A DNA stretch of 60,639 bases, taken from Azospirillum oleiclasticum. Lineage in GTDB: Bacteria > Pseudomonadota > Alphaproteobacteria > Azospirillales > Azospirillaceae. Each line of letters begins with the position of its first letter. The stretch's first letter is position 1. The translations under genes and the position numbers were made by a program. This document shows, piece by piece, positions 24,138 to 34,191 of this stretch. The DNA lies in contig NZ_JABFFR010000044.1 of the NCBI RefSeq assembly GCF_013423485.1, positions 1-60,639 of the forward strand, written 5' to 3'. Under the pieces are notes generated by a model, which was not told the DNA's origin, did no database searches, and saw nothing but the letters and a program-made list of their open reading frames with translations.

Positions 24138-24979
24138 CCGGCGGTTCCCGTCTCCAGCAGCGCCGTGATCGCGTCTTCGGTGGCGGCGCCACGCAGCCGT
24201 TCCGCGGTGCCGTGGTCGCGCAGCTCGCGCGCCGCTTCCAGAAAGGCGCCGAGCGCGGTGCGGGCGAGGGCGGCGCCGACGCTGACCCGGCGCACGCCGA
24301 CCGCCGCCAGGGCGTCCACCGGAAGGAAACAGCCGGCGCCGCCGACCAGCACGTTGACCGGCTTGCCGAGGGCGCAGACGGCGGCGATGGCGTCGAGGCC
24401 CGGCAGGCCGGGGGCGTAGAGCACGTCGGCACCGGCCCTGGCGTAATCCTCCAGCCGCCGCAGCGTGTCGTCGAGATCGGGCCGCCCGGCGATGAAATTC
24501 TCCGCCCGCGCCGTCAGGGTGAAGGGGCCGGGAAGCGAACGCGCGGCCTCCGCCGCCGCGGCGACGCGCTCCACCGCCAGACCGTGGTCGTAAACGGCGG
24601 GCTCCGGAAGCCCGGTCGCGTCCTCGACGGAGCCGCCGGCAAGCCCCGCCTCCCCGGCCAGCAGGATGGTGGCGCGGACCTCCTCCGGACGGTCGCCGAA
24701 GCCGTTCTCCAGATCGGCGGTCACCGGGATGTCCACGGCGGTGGCGATGGCGGCGGCGTGGGCGATGGTCTCCGCCCGCGACACCCGTCGCCGCCCGTCC
24801 GGCCGGCCGAGGGAGAAGGCCAGCCCGGCGCTGGTGGTCGCCAGCGCCTCGAAGCCCAGCGCCCGGAGCATCCGCGCCGTGCCGGCGTCCCACGGGTTCG
24901 GCACCAGGAAGGGGCGTGGCCGGGCGTGCAGGGCGCGGAACGCCTCCCCCTTCGAGCGGGCGCTGGTGTGCTGGTGCAT
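24134..24979 (-). CDS. Isocitrate lyase/PEP mutase superfamily protein
   Basis: A 281-residue TIM-barrel protein with LVPNPWDAGTARMLRALGFEALATTSAGLAFSLG, VTADLENGFGD (metal-binding acidic pair) and GGSVEDATG. These are features of the phosphonomutase/2-methylisocitrate lyase group, cleaving or rearranging C-C or P-C bonds of 2-hydroxy acids. The catalytic KKCGH-type loop of isocitrate and methylisocitrate lyases is not present, so a lyase of unknown specificity is the safe call. The start at 24979 follows AAGGAT; a possible ATG at 25012 adds 11 residues. It forms an operon with the MDR gene and is divergent from an enoyl-CoA hydratase. Confidence 0.85.
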   Translation of the reverse strand: MHQHTSARSKGEAFRALHARPRPFLVPNPWDAGTARMLRALGFEALATTSAGLAFSLGRPDGRRRVSRAETIAHAAAIATAVDIPVTADLENGFGDRPEEVRATILLAGEAGLAGGSVEDATGLPEPAVYDHGLAVERVAAAAEAARSLPGPFTLTARAENFIAGRPDLDDTLRRLEDYARAGADVLYAPGLPGLDAIAAVCALGKPVNVLVGGAGCFLPVDALAAVGVRRVSVGAALARTALGAFLEAARELRDHGTAERLRGAATEDAITALLETGTAG

Positions 24980-25153
24980 GACGGATCCTTGCAGCGGAGC
25001 GGCCCCGATCATGGCGCCGCCGCCGCGCGCCGCCAAGCGCGCCGTGTTCATCCGCCGGTGAGGAGAGGTCGTTTGCCGCGCGCCGCGCTCCCCCGGCAGC
25101 ATCGGGCCGGTTCGCTGCCCCCGTGGGGTGGCGCGGCGGAGGGAGGAGCGTCC

Positions 25154-25945
25154 TTGAGCGACATCGTTCTGACATCCAGCGCCGGGCCGGTCACGGTCCT
25201 GACGCTGAACCGGCCGCACCGGCTGAACGCCATCGACTTCGCCACCATCGACCGGCTGCACGCGCTGCTCGACGGGATCGAGGCCGATCCGGCCGTGCGC
25301 GCGGTGATCCTGACCGGGGCCGGCGACCGCGCCTTTTCCGCCGGTGCCGACATCCACGAGTTCGCCGGCCCCGTCTTCGCCGGTCCGGAGGCGGCGCTGC
25401 GGGAGTTCGTGCGGCGCGGGCAGCGCTTCACCAGCCGGCTGGAGTCCTTCCCCAAGCCGATCATCGCCGCGGTCAACGGGCTGGCCTTCGGCGGCGGCTG
25501 CGAGGTGACGGAGGCGGTGCCGCTCGCCATCGCCAGCGACCGCGCGCTGTTCGCCAAGTCCGAGATCCGGCTGGGCTTCCCGCCGCCCTACGGCGGCACG
25601 CAGCGGTTGCCGCGGCTGATCGGGCGCAAGCGCGCGCTGGCGATGCTGCTCACCGGCGACCGCATCGGCGCGGAGGAGGCGCGGGCCTGCGGGCTGGTCA
25701 ACGCGGTGGTGCCGCCGGACCGGCTGATGGAGGCTGCCCTGGATCTCGCCGGGCGCATCGCCGCGCAATCGCCGCTCGCCGTGGCCGCCTGCCTCGCCGC
25801 CACGACGCGGGGGCTCAACCTGTCCATCGACGAGGGGCTGGCGGTGGAGGCGGCGCAGTTCGCGCGGATGGCGGCCACGTCCGACATCCGCGAGGGCATC
25901 ACCGCCTTCCTGGAAAAGCGGGAGCCGCGTTTCGAGGGACGCTGA
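25154..25945 (+). CDS. Enoyl-CoA hydratase/isomerase family protein
   Basis: A 263-residue crotonase-fold protein. LTGAGDRAFSAGADIHEF and AAVNGLAFGGGCEVTEAVPLAIAS hold the two oxyanion-hole segments; KSEIRLGFPPPYGGTQRLPRLIG carries the second catalytic region with the first glutamate position. The TTG at 25154 is chosen because GGGAGGAG at 25141-25148 sits six bases upstream and the product then begins MSDIVLTSS, a normal family N-terminus. It is divergent from the PEP-mutase operon. The specific acyl-CoA substrate is unknown. Confidence 0.87.
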   Translation: MSDIVLTSSAGPVTVLTLNRPHRLNAIDFATIDRLHALLDGIEADPAVRAVILTGAGDRAFSAGADIHEFAGPVFAGPEAALREFVRRGQRFTSRLESFPKPIIAAVNGLAFGGGCEVTEAVPLAIASDRALFAKSEIRLGFPPPYGGTQRLPRLIGRKRALAMLLTGDRIGAEEARACGLVNAVVPPDRLMEAALDLAGRIAAQSPLAVAACLAATTRGLNLSIDEGLAVEAAQFARMAATSDIREGITAFLEKREPRFEGR

Positions 25946-26036
25946 TGCCCGGAGGTGACGGCTTGGAACGGAGGCGGCGACGGCCGATACTGGCGGCGGT
26001 TCCGTCCGTTCCCCCGCCCTGAAGGTCCCCCGTCCC

Positions 26037-26921
26037 ATGGCGTTCCGGCTGCCGCCGCTGCACACCCTGCGCCTGTTCGAAGCCGCGGCGCGTCATCTGA
26101 GCTTCAAGCTGGCGGCCGACGAACTGTGCGTCACGCCCAGCGCCGTCAGCCACGGCATCCGCGCGCTGGAGGAGTGGCTGGGGGCGGAGCTGTTCCTGCG
26201 CGGCAGCCGCGGGCTGCGGCTGTCCGAGGTCGGGACGGCCTATCTGCGCGAGGTGCGCCACGCGCTGGAGGTGCTGGCGGCGGCCAGCGACGGGGTGCGG
26301 CGGCGCTCGGCGCGCGGGCATGTACGCATCAGCGTGGCGCCCACCTTCGCCGGGCGCTGGCTGCTGCCGGCTTTGCCGGCCTTCAAGGAGCGCTACCCGG
26401 AGGTGGCCGTCTCCATCGACACCTCGCACCGGGTGGTGGAGTTCCCGCGCGACGGCGTGGATCTGGGCATCCGGCTCGCCACCGGCCCGTGGCCGGGGCT
26501 GGTGGCGGTGCCGCTGCTGCGCGAACGGCTGGTGCCGGTCTGCGCCCCGGCGCTGGCCGCCCGCATCCGCCGGGTGGAGGATCTGACCGCCGTGCCGCTG
26601 CTGCACGTGTCCAGCGCGTCGGAGGACTGGCAATGGTGGCTGGGGGAGGCGGGGCATCCCGAGTTGACCGCCCCCGCGGCGCTGGTTTTCGACGAGATCC
26701 GGCTGGCGATGGACGCGGCGGTGCGCGGGATGGGGGTCGCCATCGGCCGGCGGCCGACCATCGACCCCGAGCTGGAGGACGGCCGGCTGGTCGAGGCCCT
26801 GCCGATCTCCGTGCCCGCGCGCAGCCATTACTGGCTGGTCGGCGGCGCCGGCGCGCTGGAACGGCCGGAGTTGCGGGCCTTCTGCGGCTGGCTGGAGGGG
26901 CTGTTCGCGGAACCGGCGTGA
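26037..26921 (+). CDS. LysR-family transcriptional regulator (GcvA-like)
   Basis: The 294-residue protein starts with PPLHTLRLFEAAARHLSFKLAADELCVTPSAVSHGIRALEEWLGAELFLRGSRG, a winged helix-turn-helix with the GcvA-subgroup wording, and continues into a periplasmic-binding-type effector domain (HVRISVAPTFAGRWLLPALPAF). It follows the enoyl-CoA hydratase gene by 91 bases on the same strand and has no divergent partner, so its target is unclear; the hydratase and PEP-mutase genes are natural candidates. Confidence 0.9.
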   Translation: MAFRLPPLHTLRLFEAAARHLSFKLAADELCVTPSAVSHGIRALEEWLGAELFLRGSRGLRLSEVGTAYLREVRHALEVLAAASDGVRRRSARGHVRISVAPTFAGRWLLPALPAFKERYPEVAVSIDTSHRVVEFPRDGVDLGIRLATGPWPGLVAVPLLRERLVPVCAPALAARIRRVEDLTAVPLLHVSSASEDWQWWLGEAGHPELTAPAALVFDEIRLAMDAAVRGMGVAIGRRPTIDPELEDGRLVEALPISVPARSHYWLVGGAGALERPELRAFCGWLEGLFAEPA

Positions 26922-27042
26922 ACGCCGTTCATCCGGCGGCGAGAACCCCGCGTTTGCCGCAGCGCGGCGAACGCGCCCATCATCGGCATCGCGCGGCCTC
27001 CCCGGGCCGCCCGTGTTCCCGCCGACGAGGAGGCGTTCCGCC

Positions 27043-27279
27043 ATGCTGTACGATCATGTCACCGGTCCTGCTGCCGGGCGTGTTGCTGCCGGGCAGCCCG
27101 TCCCCGAAAGCCGCTTGCGGCGGCTGTTCAGCGCCATCCGCGACCGCCTCCTGACATGGGGCGAGCGGGAGCGCGAGCGGCAATGGCTCGCCGATTTCAA
27201 CGACCACATGCTGAAGGACATCGGCATGACCCGCGGCGAGATGCGGCACGAGGTCAACAAGCCCTTCTGGAAATCGTGA
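27043..27279 (+). CDS. DUF1127 small protein
   Basis: A 78-residue protein whose C-terminal half, LTWGERERERQWLADFNDHMLKDIGMTRGEM, is a clear DUF1127 (YjiS-like) domain, about 40 residues with the typical LxDIGxxR ending. Small DUF1127 proteins in alphaproteobacteria have been linked to RNA turnover and phosphate or stress physiology. GAGGAGG lies upstream of the ATG at 27043. It converges with the marR gene, 15 bases apart. The N-terminal 30 residues look unstructured. Confidence 0.85.
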   Translation: MLYDHVTGPAAGRVAAGQPVPESRLRRLFSAIRDRLLTWGERERERQWLADFNDHMLKDIGMTRGEMRHEVNKPFWKS

Positions 27280-27294
27280 CCGGCGGGGCGACGG

Positions 27295-27798
27295 TCACAG
27301 CAGCGCGCGCAGATCGGCGCGCAGCCGTTCCGGGTCGCTGTCGCCGAGCTGGAGGTCCACCAGATCGTGGGTGTCCCGCCAGATCGGCACGGCCGCCGCC
27401 AGCACGCCCCGCCCCTCCGGCGTCAGCGTCATGAGACGGCCGCGGCGGTCGGCGGGATCGACCGCCACCGCGACCAGCCCGCGCCGCTCCAGTGGCTTCA
27501 GCGCCGCGGTGAGGGTGGTGCGGTCCATGGCGAGCAGCTTCGCCACCGGCGCCATCCCCACCGGTTCCGGCCGGTTGAGCGCCATCATCAGCGAAAACTG
27601 GCCGTTGGTCAGCCCCACCGGGCGCAGGGCGTCGTCGAAACGGCGGGCCAGCGCGCGTGCGGCGCGCTGCACATGCAGGCACAGGCAGCGGTCGCGGACC
27701 ATGATGGTGGTCGCGAAGGGCACATCGGCGGAAACGGTCTCCGTCCGAACGGCATCGGCGAGGCAATCGGGAGCGGCGTGATCGGGTGGCGTTGACAT
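27295..27798 (-). CDS. MarR-family transcriptional regulator
   Basis: The 167-residue protein has the MarR winged-helix core: LTNGQFSLMMALNRPEPVGMAPVAKLLAMDRTTLTAALKPLERRGLVAVAVDPADRRGRLMTLTPEG, with the DxRxRxxxLT wing. An N-terminal extension contains RDRCLCLHVQRAARAL with two Cys near the dimer helix, which could sense oxidation; that is inference. It is divergent from a DUF1579 gene and a perfect 12-base palindrome sits between them, so it probably represses itself and that gene. Confidence 0.9.
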   Translation of the reverse strand: MSTPPDHAAPDCLADAVRTETVSADVPFATTIMVRDRCLCLHVQRAARALARRFDDALRPVGLTNGQFSLMMALNRPEPVGMAPVAKLLAMDRTTLTAALKPLERRGLVAVAVDPADRRGRLMTLTPEGRGVLAAAVPIWRDTHDLVDLQLGDSDPERLRADLRALL

Positions 27799-27809
27799 GC
27801 GTCTGATGT

Positions 27810-27821
27810 GTTGATATCAAC
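27810..27821. promoter_or_regulatory. Palindromic MarR operator between marR and the DUF1579 gene
   Basis: GTTGATATCAAC is a perfect 12-base palindrome, 12 bases upstream of the marR start and 66 bases before the DUF1579 start. Size and position fit a MarR dimer site controlling both divergent genes. Confidence 0.7.
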
Positions 27822-27886
27822 TGTTCAAGTCAATAAGAGACAATGCAGCGCGGCAATTCGCCGCAGGCCGATGACCGGGAGGATTC

Positions 27887-28366
27887 ATGCAGACCGATCC
27901 ACAGACCGAGCACGCCTGGCTCCAGCAACTCGTGGGCGAGTGGACCTACGAGGGCGAGTGCCTGATGGGTCCCGGCCAGCCGAACGCGAGCTTCCGCGGG
28001 CGGGAGACGGTGCGTGCGGTCGGCGGCCTGTGGGTCGTCGGCGACGGCGAGGGGGAGATGCCCGGCGGCGGCACGGCGATGACCATGATCACGCTGGGCT
28101 TCGACGTGAAGTCGGGCCGCTTCGTCGGCACCTGGATCGGCTCCATGTCCTCGCATTTGTGGGTGTATGACGGCGCGCTGGACGACAGCGGGCGGGTGCT
28201 GACCCTGACCGCCGAGGGGCCGGCCTTCACCGGCCAGGGCATGGCGACCTACCAGGACATCAGCGAGATCGTCGGCCCCGACGAACGCCGCTTCAACGCC
28301 CGCGTCCGCGGCGCCGACGGGGAATGGACACACTTCATGTGGTCCACCTACCGCCGGGTGGGCTGA
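27887..28366 (+). CDS. DUF1579 family protein
   Basis: A 159-residue soluble protein with the DUF1579 pattern: LLQQLVGEW-like opening (WLQQLVGEWTYEGEC), FRGRETVRAVGGLWVVGDGEGEMPGG, MTMITLGFDVKSGRFVGTWIGSM and a final FMWSTYRRVG. The family is a lipocalin-like beta-barrel with no assigned reaction. AGGAGG-like GGAGGA precedes the ATG at 27887. It is divergent from marR and probably under its control, which suggests a role in small-molecule binding or stress response. No signal peptide. Confidence 0.85.
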   Translation: MQTDPQTEHAWLQQLVGEWTYEGECLMGPGQPNASFRGRETVRAVGGLWVVGDGEGEMPGGGTAMTMITLGFDVKSGRFVGTWIGSMSSHLWVYDGALDDSGRVLTLTAEGPAFTGQGMATYQDISEIVGPDERRFNARVRGADGEWTHFMWSTYRRVG

Positions 28367-28375
28367 CCGGCTCCC

Positions 28376-30295
<1,920 letters not shown>

Positions 30296-30311
30296 CCTCG
30301 CCCCGCCTCTT

Positions 30312-30362
30312 ACGAGATGTCGTCAAGCCGGTGACGATTTTTCGTCATTCACGAGATTTCGT
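30312..30362. promoter_or_regulatory. Three ACGA-N4-TCGT operator sites (enhancer for the sigma-54 activator)
   Basis: ACGAGATGTCGT (30312-30323), ACGATTTTTCGT (30334-30345) and ACGAGATTTCGT (30351-30362) share the inverted half-sites ACGA and TCGT. The first and third agree at 14 of 15 bases when extended with CAA. They lie about 60-110 bases upstream of the -24/-12 promoter, correct for an activator-binding enhancer, and 17-67 bases upstream of cynF, so autoregulation is also possible. Confidence 0.75.
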
Positions 30363-30420
30363 CAACGGCCTTCCGGCCGCGGCGCGGCGCGAATGGCGGC
30401 GTTCACGCTGCCACTCCTTC

Positions 30421-30436
30421 TGGCACGGGGCTTGCT
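30421..30436 (+). promoter_or_regulatory. Sigma-54 (-24/-12) promoter of the cyanate operon
   Basis: TGGCACGGGGCTTGCT matches the consensus TGGCAC-N5-TTGCW at every defined base, with GG at 30422-30423 and GC at 30434-30435. The expected transcription start is near 30447, giving a leader of about 45 bases before cynA. Confidence 0.9.
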
Positions 30437-30490
30437 GATACGGGGGCAAGCCGGACGCAACGTCGCGTCGCTCAGCAGGGAGCAGCAGAC

Positions 30491-31855
30491 ATGGCCACCT
30501 TCGACGATCCCTTCGACCTCAACCGCCGCCTGTCGCGCCAGGGCTGCTCCTGCGGGCAGCACGCCTCCCAGGCGGAGCATGAGGCGGCGTCGGCGCTGTC
30601 CGGCGACGGGCGCCTGATGCGGGTGGTCGAGGGTGCGGTCATGCGCGCCCTCTTCCCCGACGACCTGACCCGCCGCAACTTCCTGCGCGCGGTCGGCGCC
30701 GGCACCGCCGCCGCCGCGGTCGCCTCCCTGCTGCCCATCGCCACAGCCGCCGACGCGTTGGCCCAGGGTGCGCCGCTGGAGAAGACCGACCTGAAGGTCG
30801 GCTTCATCCCGATCACCTGCGCCACGCCCATCATCATGGCGCACCCCATGGGCTTCTACAGCAAGCAGAAGCTGAATGTGGAGGTGGTGAAGACGGCCGG
30901 CTGGGCGGTGGTGCGCGACAAGACGCTGAACAAGGAATACGACGCGGCGCATATGCTGTCGCCGATGCCGCTGGCCATCACCATCGGCGCCGGCTCCAAC
31001 CCGCAGCCCTACACCATGCCGGCGGTGGAGAACGTCAACGGCCAGGCGATCACGCTGGCCATGAAGCACAAGGACAAGCGCGATCCCAAGCAGTGGAAGG
31101 GCTTCAAGCTCGCCGTGCCCTTCGACTACTCGATGCACAACTACCTGCTGCGCTACTATCTGGCCGAAGCCGGGCTGGACCCCGACACCGACGTGCAGAT
31201 CCGCTCGGTGCCGCCGCCGGAGATGGTCGCCAACCTGCGGGCGGAGAACATCGACGGCTTCCTGGCGCCCGACCCGGTGAACCAGCGCGCGGTGTATGAC
31301 GGGGTGGGCTTCATCCACATCCTGTCCAAGGAAATCTGGGACCGGCACCCCTGCTGCGCGTTCGCCGCGTCGAAGGAGTTCGTGACCCAGATGCCGAACA
31401 CCTACGCCGCCCTGCTGCGCGCCATCATCGAGTCCACCGCCTACGCCACGAAGCCGGAGAACCGCAAGCAGATCGCCGAGGCGATCGCGCCCGCCAACTA
31501 CCTGAACCAGCCGGTGACGGTGGTGGAGCAGGTGCTGACCGGCACCTTCGCCGACGGGTTGGGGCAGGTGCGCAAGGTCCCCGACCGCATCGACTTCGAC
31601 CCGTTCCCGTGGGAGTCCTTCGCCGTGTGGATCCTGACCCAGATGAAGCGCTGGGGCCAGATCAAGGGCGACATCGACTACAAGGCGGTGGCGCAGCAGG
31701 TCTTCCTCGCCACCGACGCCACCCGCCTGATGAAGGAGGCCGGGTTGACCCCGCCCACGACCACCACCAAGAGCTTCTCGGTGATGGGCAAGACCTTCAA
31801 CCCCGCCGATCCGGAGGGCTATCTGGCGTCCTTCGCGATCCGCCGAGCCGGCTGA
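30491..31855 (+). CDS. cynA: Cyanate/nitrate-type ABC transporter substrate-binding protein
   Basis: This 454-residue protein belongs to the NrtA/CmpA/CynA binding-protein group: LKVGFIPITCATPIIMAHPMGFYSKQ-type opening and GSNPQP, NGQAITLAMKH segments. A twin-arginine signal (R61 R62 NFLRAVGAGTAAAA) follows an unusually long N-terminal extension carrying RQGCSCGQH (C19, C21), seen in this group and possibly metal-binding. The Tat signal implies folding before export. CAGGGAGCAGCAG precedes the ATG. Followed by permease, ATPase and cyanase genes, so cyanate is the likely ligand, with nitrate or bicarbonate as alternatives. Confidence 0.88.
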   Translation: MATFDDPFDLNRRLSRQGCSCGQHASQAEHEAASALSGDGRLMRVVEGAVMRALFPDDLTRRNFLRAVGAGTAAAAVASLLPIATAADALAQGAPLEKTDLKVGFIPITCATPIIMAHPMGFYSKQKLNVEVVKTAGWAVVRDKTLNKEYDAAHMLSPMPLAITIGAGSNPQPYTMPAVENVNGQAITLAMKHKDKRDPKQWKGFKLAVPFDYSMHNYLLRYYLAEAGLDPDTDVQIRSVPPPEMVANLRAENIDGFLAPDPVNQRAVYDGVGFIHILSKEIWDRHPCCAFAASKEFVTQMPNTYAALLRAIIESTAYATKPENRKQIAEAIAPANYLNQPVTVVEQVLTGTFADGLGQVRKVPDRIDFDPFPWESFAVWILTQMKRWGQIKGDIDYKAVAQQVFLATDATRLMKEAGLTPPTTTTKSFSVMGKTFNPADPEGYLASFAIRRAG

Positions 31856-31870
31856 CGGGGAGGGCGGGGC

Positions 31871-32710
31871 ATGCACCGATCCCAGTCACTGCGCGCCGGG
31901 CTGGTCTCCCTGGTCATCCTGGCCGTCTTCCTCACGGTCTGGCATCTGGCGACGCGCGGCACCGGCGCCACCGCCGGGATGGACCCGGAATACGCCAAGC
32001 TGATGGGGCTGACGGCGACGCAGGGCAAATCGGCCATGCCCGGCCCGCTGGACGTGGCCGCCACCCTGTGGGGCCACCTGTCCGACCCCTTCTACGTGCG
32101 CGGCACCAACGACATGGGGATCGGCATCCAGATCGGCTGGTCCATCGCCCGGGTCGCGGCCGGCTATCTGCTGGCGGTGCTGGTGGCGATCCCCGTCGGC
32201 TTCCTGATCGGCATGTCGCCGCTGATGTCGCGGGCGCTCGACCCCTTCATCCAGATCATGAAGCCGATCTCGCCGCTCGCCTGGATGCCGCTGGCGCTCT
32301 ACACCATCAAGGACAGCGGGCTGTCGGCGATCTTCGTCATCTTCATCTGCTCGCTGTGGCCGATGCTGATCAACACCGCCTTCGGCGTCGCCAATGTCCG
32401 CAAGGAATGGCTGAACGTCGCCCGCACGCTGGAGGTCGGGACCTTCCGCCGCGCCTTCCAGGTGATCCTGCCGGCCGCGGCCCCGACCATCCTGACCGGC
32501 ATGCGCATCTCCATCGGCATCGCCTGGCTGGTGATCGTGGCGGCGGAGATGCTCGTGGGCGGCACCGGCATCGGCTACTTCGTCTGGAACGAGTGGAACA
32601 ACCTGTCCATCACCAACGTGATCACCGCCATCCTGGTGATCGGCCTTGTCGGCATGGTGCTGGACCAGGCGCTGGCGCGCGTCGCCCGCCTCGTCACCTT
32701 CCCGGAGTGA
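31871..32710 (+). CDS. cynB: Cyanate ABC transporter permease
   Basis: A 279-residue inner-membrane permease with about six hydrophobic segments. The cytoplasmic EAA-type loop reads EWLNVARTLEVGTFRRAFQVILPAAAPTILTGMRI, the ATPase-docking motif of NrtB/TauC-type permeases, and WLVIVAAEMLVGGTGIGYFVW follows as in nitrate and cyanate permeases. It begins 15 bases after cynA with GGGGAGGGCGGGG upstream and ends eight bases before cynD. Confidence 0.9.
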   Translation: MHRSQSLRAGLVSLVILAVFLTVWHLATRGTGATAGMDPEYAKLMGLTATQGKSAMPGPLDVAATLWGHLSDPFYVRGTNDMGIGIQIGWSIARVAAGYLLAVLVAIPVGFLIGMSPLMSRALDPFIQIMKPISPLAWMPLALYTIKDSGLSAIFVIFICSLWPMLINTAFGVANVRKEWLNVARTLEVGTFRRAFQVILPAAAPTILTGMRISIGIAWLVIVAAEMLVGGTGIGYFVWNEWNNLSITNVITAILVIGLVGMVLDQALARVARLVTFPE

Positions 32711-32718
32711 GGGACATC

Positions 32719-33639
32719 ATGACCGAGAAGCCCCTGATCTCCATCGAGGGCATCGCGCGCCGCTACCCGGCGCCGGGCCGCCAGACCACCACCATCTTCG
32801 AGAACCTGTGGCTGCCGATCCGGCGCGGCGAGTTCGTCTGCATGATCGGCCATTCCGGATGCGGCAAGACGACGGTGCTCAACATCCTGGCCGGGCTCGA
32901 CGCGCCGTCGGACGGCGAGGTGATCGTGGACGGCAAGGCCATCTCCGGCCCCAGCCTGGACCGCGCGGTCATCTTCCAGAGCCACGCGCTGCTGCCCTGG
33001 CGCACGGTGCTGGGCAACGTCGCCTTCGCGGTCAAGTCGCGCTGGCCCAAGCGTGCCAAGGAGGCGATCGAGGAGCAGGCGCGCCGCTTCATCGAGCTGG
33101 TCGGGCTCGGCGGGTCGGAGCGCAAGCGGCCGGCGGAGCTGTCGGGCGGCATGAAGCAGCGCGTCGGCATCGCGCGGGCGCTCTCCATCGAGCCGAAGAT
33201 CCTGCTGATGGACGAGCCCTTCTCCGCACTCGACGCGCTGACCCGCGGCACGTTGCAGGACGAGGTGCGGCGCATCTGCCTGGACACCGGCCAGACCACC
33301 TTCATGATCACCCACGACGTGGACGAGGCGATCTACCTCGCCGACCGCATCGTGCTGATGACCAACGGCCCGGGTGCCCGCATCGCCGAGATCGTTGAGA
33401 ACCCGCTGCCGCGCGAGCGCTCGCGCATCGACCTGCACCGGCACCCGCACTACTACGCTCTGCGCAACCACCTCATCGATTTCCTGGTCACCCGCAGCCG
33501 CACGCTGCGCGACCAGCCGGCCGACGGCCACGACCCGCGCCACCCGCCGGTGGTGCGGCCCTCCGCCGCCCCCGAACTCGTCGTCACCACCCCCGGCGAC
33601 GCGGCGACCCTGCCGCTCGCCGCCGCCCACAAACACTGA
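32719..33639 (+). CDS. cynD: Cyanate ABC transporter ATP-binding protein
   Basis: The 306-residue ATPase has Walker A (GHSGCGKTT), Q-loop (FQSHALLPWRTV), signature (LSGGMKQR), Walker B (ILLMDEPFSALDAL) and the switch histidine (MITHDVDEA). The SHALLPW wording is typical of the NrtD/CynD/TauB group. A Pro-rich tail of about 50 residues ends in AAHKH, longer than in most relatives. It begins eight bases after cynB and ends 17 bases before cynS, so uptake and hydrolysis are co-expressed. Confidence 0.9.
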   Translation: MTEKPLISIEGIARRYPAPGRQTTTIFENLWLPIRRGEFVCMIGHSGCGKTTVLNILAGLDAPSDGEVIVDGKAISGPSLDRAVIFQSHALLPWRTVLGNVAFAVKSRWPKRAKEAIEEQARRFIELVGLGGSERKRPAELSGGMKQRVGIARALSIEPKILLMDEPFSALDALTRGTLQDEVRRICLDTGQTTFMITHDVDEAIYLADRIVLMTNGPGARIAEIVENPLPRERSRIDLHRHPHYYALRNHLIDFLVTRSRTLRDQPADGHDPRHPPVVRPSAAPELVVTTPGDAATLPLAAAHKH

Positions 33640-33656
33640 TCCCGAGGAGACATCCC

Positions 33657-34145
33657 ATGAAGCGCGACGACCTGACCGAGAAGATCCTGGACATCAAGCG
33701 CGAGAAGGACCTGAGCTGGGCGCAGATCGCCGAGGCGATCGGCGGCTACTCGCCGATCCTGATCACCGCCGCCCTGCTCGGCCAGATGAAGCTGACCAAG
33801 CCGCAGGCCGAGAAGGCGGCGGCGCTGTTCGGCCTGACCGAGAGCGAGGCGAAGATGCTGAACGAGGTGCCCTACCGCGGCTCGCTGCCGACGGCGGTGC
33901 CGACCGACCCGCTGATCTACCGTTTCTACGAGCTGGTCAACGTCTACGGCACCACCTTCAAGGAGCTGATCCAGGAGGAGTTCGGCGACGGCATCATGTC
34001 CGCCATCGACTTCGAGATGGAGATGGAGCGGCTGCCCAACCCCAAGGGTGACCGGGTGAAGATCACCATGTCCGGCAAGTTCCTGCCCTACAAATATTAC
34101 GGCAACGAGGACGGGGTGCCCGACTACGGCTTCGGCAACCCGTAA
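33657..34145 (+). CDS. cynS: Cyanate hydratase (cyanase)
   Basis: A 162-residue cyanase, close to the usual 156. The N-terminal helix-turn-helix-like domain (LSWAQIAEAIGGYSPILITAALLGQMKLT) precedes the catalytic domain. The catalytic residues R89, E92 and S115 have exactly the spacing of E. coli Arg96, Glu99 and Ser122. The enzyme decomposes cyanate with bicarbonate to ammonia and CO2, giving detoxification and a nitrogen source. It is the fourth gene of the sigma-54-driven operon, with GAGGAGAC before its ATG. Confidence 0.97.
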   Translation: MKRDDLTEKILDIKREKDLSWAQIAEAIGGYSPILITAALLGQMKLTKPQAEKAAALFGLTESEAKMLNEVPYRGSLPTAVPTDPLIYRFYELVNVYGTTFKELIQEEFGDGIMSAIDFEMEMERLPNPKGDRVKITMSGKFLPYKYYGNEDGVPDYGFGNP

Positions 34146-34152
34146 ACCCATC

Positions 34153-34184
34153 GTCTCCACGACACGGCGTCTCCACGACACGGC
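34153..34184 (+). repeat. 16-base perfect tandem duplication ahead of the chemoreceptor gene
   Basis: GTCTCCACGACACGGC occurs twice head to tail, at 34153-34168 and 34169-34184, ending eight bases before the chemoreceptor ATG. No Shine-Dalgarno-like sequence is visible there, so the duplication may affect its translation. Confidence 0.7.
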
Positions 34185-34191
34185 GACCATC

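Noticed and set aside
23175..25175. Single long leftward frame of 666 codons covering the MDR gene
   Set aside because: Only the part after the ATG at 24137 resembles an oxidoreductase. The rest is the out-of-frame PEP-mutase region, read correctly as a separate gene at 24134-24979.
25899..27044. Leftward frame of 381 codons opposite the LysR gene at 26037
   Set aside because: Antisense shadow of a well-recognised LysR protein; Gln/Arg/Ala-rich with no motif.
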